Source: Myxococcales bacterium (lineage in GTDB: Bacteria; Myxococcota_A; Polyangia; Polyangiales; JAFGIB01). From it: a stretch of 34,410 nucleotides of DNA. Shown piece by piece: positions 19,432 through 25,309 of this stretch. Location: contig JAPPOT010000882.1 of assembly GCA_028817855.1 (NCBI GenBank), forward strand, positions 1 through 34,410. The letters are read 5' to 3'. Position 1 is the stretch's first letter; each line of letters opens with the position of its first letter. The notes under the pieces are model-generated. The model did not search any database. It was not told the origin of the DNA and saw only the letters and a list, made by a program, of their open reading frames with translations. Position numbers and translations under genes: made by a program.

Positions 19432-19953
19432 CTAGAGGCTGTCGACGCAGCCGTCGCAGAGCCACGTGGGAGCGGCCGAGGGGTCCTGGGTCAGCCCGAG
19501 GTTGCCCCGCTGCCCCTTGGCCAACTCGGCCGCGCAGCGAGCGCAGGCGGCCGCCCGGTTGAGCACCACCGGGTTCCAGGCGTAGACGTGCTCGAGCGCG
19601 TCGGGCTCGGGCTCAGGTTCGGGGCTCGCCGTCCCGCCGGGGCGCTCGTCCTCCTTCGCCAGCGGATCGCACAGCGCTGCCGCGCTGGCAGCGATATTCG
19701 ACGCGTCGCGCGTGACCTGCTGGGCGAGCCCCACCGAGTCGCTGACGAGGTTGTCGACCTCGGTGACCACGTTGTCGACCAGCTGGACCGTGTCCTCCAG
19801 GACGTTGCGGATCAGGTGGGAGACCGACAGCCTCCGGCGCTTGGCCTCGTCCTTGAGCGCAGACTGGAGCTCGCGCGGCACGCGAGCCTGGACCAGGCAG
19901 TCCTTGAGCTCGTCGGCCGGCTTGCGCGGCCCCCTGCGGTGAGAGCGTGTCAC
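19432..19953 (-). CDS. Ribbon-helix-helix protein with C-terminal Cys-pair (zinc-ribbon-like) motif
   Basis: 173 residues from GTG 19953. Residues about 18-45 (CLVQARVPRELQSALKDEAKRRRLSVSHLIRNVL) have the strand-helix-helix pattern of CopG/Arc-type DNA-binding domains. A helical, phasin-like segment follows (EDTVQLVDNVVTEVDNLVSD and onward to ASAAAL), then a Pro/Glu linker (about 115-125) and a C-terminal CARC...CDGC pair of CxxC motifs fit to bind zinc. The start has no ribosome-binding site; the predicted promoter puts transcription start at the GTG itself, so the mRNA may be leaderless. The same sequence motif overlaps its own promoter and the UbiB promoter, which suggests that it represses both. 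The protein architecture is not one I recognise. Confidence 0.8.
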   Translation of the reverse strand: MTRSHRRGPRKPADELKDCLVQARVPRELQSALKDEAKRRRLSVSHLIRNVLEDTVQLVDNVVTEVDNLVSDSVGLAQQVTRDASNIAASAAALCDPLAKEDERPGGTASPEPEPEPDALEHVYAWNPVVLNRAAACARCAAELAKGQRGNLGLTQDPSAAPTWLCDGCVDSL

Positions 19954-19989
19954 GTATTACAACATACGACAGGGCTGTGGTGTTGCCAA
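19954..19989 (-). promoter_or_regulatory. Promoter with overlapping operator of the RHH gene
   Basis: On the minus strand TTGGCA (19984-19989), a 17-nt spacer, TATGTT (19961-19966), then 7 nt lead to the GTG at 19953, so the transcript would begin at or next to the start codon. The segment 19954-19972, GTATTACAACATACGACAG, covers the -10 box and matches 16 of 19 bases of 19371-19389 upstream of the UbiB gene. Confidence 0.6.
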
Positions 19990-19993
19990 CCCT

Positions 19994-20006
19994 CCCTGAA
20001 TCAGGG
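19994..20006. promoter_or_regulatory. 13-bp palindrome in the divergent spacer
   Basis: CCCTGA-A-TCAGGG is a perfect inverted repeat placed between the RHH gene promoter and the divergent lipoprotein gene, 4 nt upstream of the former's -35 box. It could be an activator or repressor site; no protein can be named. Confidence 0.4.
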
Positions 20007-20073
20007 GCGGCCGTGCTGGACCTACCACGGCGACGTGATATCCCCGCGCTCCAGATTTCGTCCGGAGGGGGAG

Positions 20074-20976
20074 ATGACCAGGAACGCGCTTCTACTGATC
20101 GGCTTGGCTGGCGCCATCGGCTGCGCCTCGGGCAGCGCGGGACCGGCAGCGGCGACCGCGGACGTGGCGGCCAGCGCTGCGCCCACGGCGGAGGGCTACG
20201 TGGTCGAGCTGGGACGCGCGCGACCGGCCGGCACACGCTACCGGACCGAGGAGGAGTCCCACACCAAGACGGTCACCACCGTGAAGGTGCAGGGGCAGGT
20301 CGCCAAAGAGGAGACCGAGGAAAAGCACGTGCTCTTCGCGGCCGACGTCGAGGTGCTGGAGCTCAACGTGTCCGTGCGCTACGCGATCGACACGCTCACG
20401 CTCGACGGCCCGCCGGTGCTGCCGGCCGGCAGCGTGGTCGTGCTCACCCGCGGCGAGCCCGGCAGCATGAAGCTCGAGGGCGGGGAGCTGACCGAGCCGG
20501 CGAAGAAGGCGCTCGACGCGGTGCTCACCACGCGGCCCTACACCGACGACGACAACGTCTTCGGCACGGGGCAGCGCCAGAACGTGGGCGACACCTGGGG
20601 CATCGACAAGGCCGCGGCAGTGAAGGACCTGAGCAGCCTCGCCCAGCTGACGTCGGACCAGCTGGATGGCCAGGTCAGCTTCCTCTCGCTCGACACGGTC
20701 GAGGGCGTCGAGACCATGAAGCTCGGCCTGAAGATGCGCATCGAGGGCATCGGCAGCGAGCAGCTGCCGCCGGGCGCGACACTCGAGAAGAGCAAGATGC
20801 TGGCGGAAATGGAGCAGGTGCTGCCCACCGACCCCAACGACGTCACCTTCCTGGGCGAGGACAACCGCGTCGACATGGAGATGGTGATCGTGCTGCCGGA
20901 GCAGCAGGGCATGCGCCCCAGGGTCACGATGACCACCCAGGAACGCGAGACGACGAAGATCCGCCCGCTTCAGTGA
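20074..20976 (+). CDS. Lipoprotein of unknown function
   Basis: 300 residues from ATG 20074, with GGAGGGGGAG just upstream. The signal peptide MTRNALLLIGLAGAIGC has a lipobox ending at Cys17, followed by an Ala/Thr linker. The mature part alternates polar beta strands: YVVELGRARPAGTRYRTEEES, TKTVTTVKVQGQV, VRYAIDTLTLDG, then VGDTWGIDKAAAVKDL and MKLGLKMRIEGIG, ending in VTMTTQERETTKIRPL. The strand pattern suggests a secreted beta-rich scaffold; no catalytic motif or named family was recognised. Its stop overlaps the stop of the convergent PafA-like gene by 7 nt. It is transcribed away from the RHH gene, from a spacer of 120 nt. Confidence 0.8.
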   Translation: MTRNALLLIGLAGAIGCASGSAGPAAATADVAASAAPTAEGYVVELGRARPAGTRYRTEEESHTKTVTTVKVQGQVAKEETEEKHVLFAADVEVLELNVSVRYAIDTLTLDGPPVLPAGSVVVLTRGEPGSMKLEGGELTEPAKKALDAVLTTRPYTDDDNVFGTGQRQNVGDTWGIDKAAAVKDLSSLAQLTSDQLDGQVSFLSLDTVEGVETMKLGLKMRIEGIGSEQLPPGATLEKSKMLAEMEQVLPTDPNDVTFLGEDNRVDMEMVIVLPEQQGMRPRVTMTTQERETTKIRPLQ

Positions 20977-22766
20977 GGGCGGTGGTCGTCGAGCTGGATC
21001 ACGGTCGCGCGCAGGCCCTTGCCGACGCGCACCGAGTCCCACCCGACCGAGACCGGCGCCTCCTCGTAGGCCAGCTGCTTGATCAGGCGACTGCGCTGGA
21101 GGGCGCGCGTGTCCGGCGGGGCCGCGCGGATCGCCTCGGCAACGTCGTCGGCCTCGACCACCCGCGGCGCCATACCGGCTTCCTGGAGCTGCTTGAAGTA
21201 GCCGTCCCGTAGCTCGTGGTAGCGCAGGTCGATCTTCTTCCGGAAGGCCTGCGCATCGACCCCCTCGGGGGGTTGCACGGTCTCGAGCAGATAGCGCTTG
21301 GTCACCCAGTCCAGCCGGCCCACCAGCTGGCCGGGATCGCTCTCCAGCGCGTCGAGCGCCTCCTCCCAGAGCTGCACGACATGGCGCGCCTCGAGCGACG
21401 TCGCCTCGGCGTCCGAGACGAACTGTTTGGCCTGGTCCAGGTAGTAGCGCTGCAGCTCCAGGGCCGTCATCTCGCGCCCGTCGCGCAGCGGCACCGACGC
21501 CTTCAGCGTCGGGTCGAGCACGATCGCGTGTAGCGCCGCCACCGGATCGCGCGGGCGTGGGGCATCGCGCAGCCGGCCGGCCTCGACCATGTCGAGCAGC
21601 AGCATCGTCGTGCCGACCTTCAGGTACTCGGCCGGCTCCGCCATGTTCGAGTCCGAGAGGCCGAGCTGCAGGCGCTGCTGGCTGCGCAGCAACCGCACGA
21701 AGGCCCCGTACTCCAGGAAGATCACGTTCAATGCGCCCTTCACCAGGTTGCCGGGATCGACGATGCCGTAGCCCGAGCCGATCACGGTGGTGCGCATCGG
21801 GCGGCGGATGGCCGGCCCCTTCTCGGACAGGGCGAAGCGATCCCCCTCGAGCAACGTGCCGGCGCCGCTGAGGATCGGACGCGAGATCAGGAACGCCATG
21901 CCGTCGCGGCGCACCTCGCGAAAGGCGAGCGCCCGCAGGAGCTGGGCATAGGGCAGGAAGATCATCGAGCTGAGAAAGGCGTCGGAGGCGAAGGCGAGAC
22001 GCAGGGGCAGCGTGCGCCGCGGCTCGAAGGAGCCCGCCCGGCGCAGCGCGCTGCCGTCGCCCTGCAGCCACAGGAAGGCGCGATCGACCAGCGGGCCGAG
22101 CCGCGTGGGGCTGCGAAAGGCCGCCAGGACCAGGTCGATCAGGCCCGCGGCCACCATGCCGACCAGCAGCAACAGGGCCAGCGCGATCACGATGGCGATG
22201 CCGACCAGCAGCAGCAGCACGAAGAGCAGCTGCAGGCTCCAGCCCACGACAAGAGTCCAGGGCGCCAGCAGCACGAGGCCCAGCCGCAGCAAGAGCAGCC
22301 GCGGACCGCGCGCGATCGTGCAGCTGTAGTTCTCCTGAGCCCCGTAGATGTTGCCGTCGGCGTCGCGGCAGTTCTTGAGCAAGCCGAGGCGCGCGCCATC
22401 GCCCCCATCGAGCGATCCCTCCGCGTCATCTAGAGCGCGCGCGAGCAGGGCATCCTGGGCGCGCTGATAGAGCACCACCTGGGTGGGGCCGCGGCACTCG
22501 GGGGTGGAGCCCTCCATCAGGCCGGCGTCCGGCGCGAGGGAGATGCTCTCGTAGTTGAAGGAGCCGCCGTTCTCGACGAAGAAGCGCTGGTCCTCCGCAT
22601 GGAGGAAGCGCGCCAGCGGGGTCTCACCCGAGCGCGTGGCGACCCGTGCACCGATGGCATCGCGCAGGGCGCGAAAGACCGTCAGGTTGCTATGGCGGGG
22701 CCCATCGCCACCCGGGCTGTGACGGATGGCGTACTCGGTCTCGAGCCCCGCGGTGCGTTCGAGCAT
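20970..22766 (-). CDS. PafA/Dop-family Pup ligase-like enzyme with inserted membrane helices
   Basis: 598 residues from ATG 22766, 24 nt after the Pup-like gene. The carboxylate-amine ligase fold of PafA and Dop is visible: AGLETEYAI (6-14), VENGGSFNYE (64-73) then STPECRGP (87-94), LLKNCRDADGNIYGAQENY (129-147), RFALSEKG (310-317), LSDSNMAEPAEYLKVGTTMLLLDMVE (from 370), DPVAALHAIVLDPTLKASVPLRDGRE, LDWVTKRYL, DLRYHELRDGYF and APPDTRALQRSRLI. The last blocks favour PafA over Dop, and the long Dop loop after strand 1 is absent. Unusual: two or three hydrophobic helices at about 156-217 in the middle of the domain; Glu73 where PafA has its catalytic Asp; Gln in place of His in the HENY motif; no INTRDEPH motif. 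It probably ligates the neighbouring modifier at the membrane, but activity is uncertain. Confidence 0.85.
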   Translation of the reverse strand: MLERTAGLETEYAIRHSPGGDGPRHSNLTVFRALRDAIGARVATRSGETPLARFLHAEDQRFFVENGGSFNYESISLAPDAGLMEGSTPECRGPTQVVLYQRAQDALLARALDDAEGSLDGGDGARLGLLKNCRDADGNIYGAQENYSCTIARGPRLLLLRLGLVLLAPWTLVVGWSLQLLFVLLLLVGIAIVIALALLLLVGMVAAGLIDLVLAAFRSPTRLGPLVDRAFLWLQGDGSALRRAGSFEPRRTLPLRLAFASDAFLSSMIFLPYAQLLRALAFREVRRDGMAFLISRPILSGAGTLLEGDRFALSEKGPAIRRPMRTTVIGSGYGIVDPGNLVKGALNVIFLEYGAFVRLLRSQQRLQLGLSDSNMAEPAEYLKVGTTMLLLDMVEAGRLRDAPRPRDPVAALHAIVLDPTLKASVPLRDGREMTALELQRYYLDQAKQFVSDAEATSLEARHVVQLWEEALDALESDPGQLVGRLDWVTKRYLLETVQPPEGVDAQAFRKKIDLRYHELRDGYFKQLQEAGMAPRVVEADDVAEAIRAAPPDTRALQRSRLIKQLAYEEAPVSVGWDSVRVGKGLRATVIQLDDHRPH

Positions 22767-22790
22767 TCCCCCCGGCGAAGACGCGCTGCG

Positions 22791-22952
22791 CTACTCGCCG
22801 CCCTCCGGCACGCGCGTGTCCCTGGCGTACCGCTCGGGCTGCTGTGCGGCGTCGCGCTCGATCTCCGTCAGCGCTTGCTTCAGCGCCTCGCGCCCCTGGG
22901 GCGCCGGCTGCTGCAGGGGAGTCACCGGCTTCTTTTCTGCTGCATCGGCCAT
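22791..22952 (-). CDS. Pup-like protein modifier ending in GGE
   Basis: 53 residues from ATG 22952 to TAG at 22791-22793. The chain is hydrophilic, starts MADAAEKKPV, has a Pro/Gln-rich stretch, then a helix REALKQALTEIERDAAQQ, and ends PERYARDTRVPEGGE. Length, disorder, the EI-x-D/R helix and the C-terminal Gly-Gly-Glu match Pup and its UBact relatives, whose final Glu is joined to target lysines. Because it ends in Glu and not Gln, no deamidase is required. Codon use is that of the neighbours. An in-frame TAG four codons upstream fixes the start; no Shine-Dalgarno sequence precedes it (CCCCTCC), but TAGATT nine bases upstream could be a -10 box of a nearly leaderless transcript. The PafA-like gene follows after 24 nt. 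Too short for most gene callers. Confidence 0.8.
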   Translation of the reverse strand: MADAAEKKPVTPLQQPAPQGREALKQALTEIERDAAQQPERYARDTRVPEGGE

Positions 22953-22970
22953 GGAGGGGCCAATCTACCA

Positions 22971-23031
22971 GGCGGCCAGGCGCCACGCGACCACACCTGG
23001 GCCGACCCGCGCCCACACCGGCGCCTCCGCC
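22971..23031 (-). terminator. Hairpin between the membrane gene and the Pup-like gene
   Basis: GGCGG (22971-22975) and AGGCGCC (22978-22984) pair with CCGCC (23027-23031) and GGCGCCT (23020-23026), leaving a CC bulge and a 35-nt loop. It fills the 78-nt space between two same-strand genes and overlaps the stop codon of the membrane gene. It may lower read-through, so the Pup-like and ligase genes could have their own promoter. Confidence 0.5.
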
Positions 23032-23735
23032 TATGCGGCTCCCGCCCAGTCCCCGATGGCGCGCCCGAGCTCGAGGGTATCCTGCACGTTCTGGCGGATC
23101 GTGCGCTTGCGCCGCGACTCGAGAAAGAGGGGCGTGTCGCCGTGGTGGACGGCGCAGAAGAGCGCACCCAGGTGGGCGAAGCCCTGGACCGGCGTCGTGC
23201 TCAGGTGCGTGACCGACTCGCGTTCGATCACCACGCGGTTGCGCATGCCCTCGAAGACCAGCGCGCCCTCATCGAGGAAGACCATGCCCACGTCCTCGTG
23301 GGAGTCGAGGAAGCGGGTGGCGAAGGTCTCCGTGGGCGAGAGGCGCACACCCACGAAGAAGCCATCTCGGCGCCCGAAGCGGCGCTCGAGGCTGAGGGCG
23401 ACGGCGCGCTCGAAGCGATGGTCCCCGAGCACCGCCAGCCAGTTGGTCGCCCGCCGCACCAGCACCGCGAACAGGCATATCGAGATCGCCGCACCCAACA
23501 CCAGCGCCCCCGGCATCGGCAGCCCTACGAAGAACAGCAACGCAGTGGCAGCCCCGAGCGCGGGAAAGGCGACCCCGAGCCCGAAGAGCACCGTGGCCGC
23601 CACCGCCACCAGCAGCTGCAGGCGATAGGCCCGCCGCACCTCCGGCAGCCGGCATTCCTGCGACGGACGCGCCGGCCGCTCCCAGGACAGCGGCGGCACG
23701 GAAGCAGGCACAGGCGGGGTCGATTGCGCGCTCAC
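23031..23735 (-). CDS. Two-helix membrane protein with a cytoplasmic beta-rich domain
   Basis: 234 residues from GTG 23735; no ribosome-binding site or alternative Met supports another start. A Pro-rich N-terminal 35 residues are followed by two membrane helices (about 38-72 and 74-94, GALVLGAAISICLFAVLV) and then a soluble domain of alternating strands: GFFVGVRLSPTETFATRF, GMVFLDEGALVFEGMRNRVVIERESV, then PLFLESRRKRTIRQNVQDTLELG. The strand order recalls small PH-like membrane-surface domains, a weak guess. It lies 78 nt upstream of the Pup-like gene on the same strand. Placement suggests a membrane partner, target or regulator of the PafA-like enzyme, but the link rests on synteny within one window. 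Confidence 0.72.
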   Translation of the reverse strand: MSAQSTPPVPASVPPLSWERPARPSQECRLPEVRRAYRLQLLVAVAATVLFGLGVAFPALGAATALLFFVGLPMPGALVLGAAISICLFAVLVRRATNWLAVLGDHRFERAVALSLERRFGRRDGFFVGVRLSPTETFATRFLDSHEDVGMVFLDEGALVFEGMRNRVVIERESVTHLSTTPVQGFAHLGALFCAVHHGDTPLFLESRRKRTIRQNVQDTLELGRAIGDWAGAA

Positions 23736-24163
23736 GATGGCCGTGCCCGATCATGACCCGGCGCCCGGGTACGAGTCTGCGGCCAGGTGCGCACCTGGTG
23801 CGACACGCTCTGACGGCGGGCAGGTGACCGCAATGGGGCCCGGACAGCGACTACGAGACCACGCGCAACGAGTACAAGTACAAGTGAGCACGAGTACGAG
23901 CACGAGTCTCGCGGCTGACTGGCACCTCACCCGCAACGTGTCCCTTGCGCGGCAGCGCAGCGGGCCGCGGTGGCGGCACGCGACTGCCACCAAGAGAGCG
24001 CCGCGCAGGAGCTCACCCTGTGGCACGACGTGAGGCTTTCGGGGTGGGGAAGCCCGACTACCTCTGACGCAATGCCCGGCATGGCCCACGCGCCATCCCG
24101 CACCCACCTCCGAGACCGAGACCGAGACCGAGTCCGTGATCGAGTCCGTGACCGAGACCGTGC
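23736..24163. repeat. 428-nt intergenic region with hexamer repeat tracts
   Basis: No gene was recognised here. Two low-complexity tracts stand out: 23869-23908, built of CGAGTA/CAAGTA/CGAGCA-type hexamers, and 24111-24160, built of GAGACC and GAGTCC/GTGACC hexamers that run to within three bases of the acyl-CoA dehydrogenase stop. Copy 1 of a dispersed repeat occupies 24058-24091. The tracts look like slipped-strand expansions, not a coding region or CRISPR array. Confidence 0.6.
24058..24091 (+). repeat. Dispersed 34-nt direct repeat, copy 1
   Basis: Begins CTACCTCTGACGCAAT and ends GGCCCACGC. It matches 26761-26794 with two mismatches, in the same orientation, and in both places is followed after about 20 nt by a CCGAGACCG hexamer tract. 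The two copies bracket the acyl-CoA dehydrogenase pair. Confidence 0.7.
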
Positions 24164-25309
24164 TCAGTCCTTCGGCAATCCCAGTATCCGCTCTGCGATG
24201 ATGTTCTTCTGGATGTTCGGCGTGCCGCCGCCGATCACCGTGTCCGGCCAGCTCAGCGAGCTCTGCTGCCACTTGCCCGACTCGATCGCGGGCTCGGCGC
24301 CCTTCGTGTAGGCGGCGGCCGGCCCCTGGAGCGTCAGCGCGAAGTCGGCCATCGCGACCTCCAGGGTCGCGCGGTGGAGCTTGTTGACCGAGGTCTCGCT
24401 GGTCAGGGGCTCGCCCTTGAGCTGCTTGGTCAGGAAGCGCAGGCCGTTGAGGCGCATGCCCTCGATCACCGTCTCGAAGTGGGCGATGCGCCGCCGCACC
24501 GCCGGGTCCTCGAGCACGGGACGGCCGTGCTTGCGCGTGGCCCTGGCGAGGTTCTTGAGCTCGTCGAGGCGGCGGAGCAGGGCCTCCACCTCGGAGATGC
24601 TCGAGCGCTCGTTCGCGAGCGCGCTGACCGTGACCGCCCAGCCCTCGCCCTCGGCACCCAGGCGCTGATCGACCGGCACACGCACGTTGGTGAAGAAGAC
24701 CTCTGCGAACATGCGCCCACCGGCCATGTTCTCGATCGGCCGCACCTCGATCCCTTCGCTCTTCATGTGAACGAGCAGACACGTGATGCCAGCGTGCTTG
24801 TTGCCGCCCTCCATCGGCGCGGTACGCACCAACAGGATCATCCAGTCGGCGAAGGGCGCGAGCGAGGTCCAGATCTTCTGGCCGTTGACGACGTAGTGGT
24901 CGCCGTCGCGCTCGCCGCGGCACTGCAGGGCGGCCAGGTCGCTGCCCACGTCGGGCTCGGAGTAGCCCGTGCACCACTGGACCTTGCTGTCGAGGATGTC
25001 GGGGATGAAGCGCTGCTTCTGCTCCGCGGTACCGTACTCGATCAGCCCAGGGCCGACCCAGGCCAGCCCCATGAAGCAGGTGCCGAGGGCCGGCGCGCGG
25101 CGCTTCGCCATCTCGGCCTTGAGGATGGCCTGCTGCATCAGCGTGCCGCCGCCGCCGCCGACCTCCTTGGGCCAGGAGAAGCCGACCCAACGCTTCTCGC
25201 GCACCTTGCGCGTCCAGGCGCGCATGTCCTTGACGGGCAGGTTCTCGTCCAGGAAGGCCACCACCTCCGCGCGGAAGGCCTCCTCCTCCGGAGTCAGGTC
25301 GAAGTCCAT
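24164..25309 (-). CDS. Acyl-CoA dehydrogenase subunit
   Basis: 381 residues from ATG 25309; start and upstream gene stop share a base (TGATG), so translation is coupled. FAD-dependent desaturation of an acyl-CoA is indicated by the family blocks: FDLTPEEEAFRAEVVAFLDE, WCTGYSEPDVGSDLAAL (flavin and substrate loop), YVVNGQKIWTS, FFTNVRVPVDQRLG and the C-terminal GGGTPNIQKNIIAERILGLP. In the usual region for a catalytic Glu, no obvious one was pinned down. The paired arrangement with a second dehydrogenase gene matches heterotetrameric acyl-CoA dehydrogenases (alpha2beta2) of the kind used for bulky or sterol-side-chain substrates; this is inference. Substrate unknown. Confidence 0.9.
   Translation of the reverse strand: MDFDLTPEEEAFRAEVVAFLDENLPVKDMRAWTRKVREKRWVGFSWPKEVGGGGGTLMQQAILKAEMAKRRAPALGTCFMGLAWVGPGLIEYGTAEQKQRFIPDILDSKVQWCTGYSEPDVGSDLAALQCRGERDGDHYVVNGQKIWTSLAPFADWMILLVRTAPMEGGNKHAGITCLLVHMKSEGIEVRPIENMAGGRMFAEVFFTNVRVPVDQRLGAEGEGWAVTVSALANERSSISEVEALLRRLDELKNLARATRKHGRPVLEDPAVRRRIAHFETVIEGMRLNGLRFLTKQLKGEPLTSETSVNKLHRATLEVAMADFALTLQGPAAAYTKGAEPAIESGKWQQSSLSWPDTVIGGGTPNIQKNIIAERILGLPKD

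Noticed and set aside
23869-24160. Possible CRISPR-like array
   Set aside because: Repeat units are six bases long with no spacers of regular size and no cas genes; simple sequence repeats fit better.
23751-25190. 479-codon minus-strand frame covering the hexamer tracts
   Set aside because: It overlaps the acyl-CoA dehydrogenase gene in another frame, and its C-terminal part is merely translated hexamer repeat.
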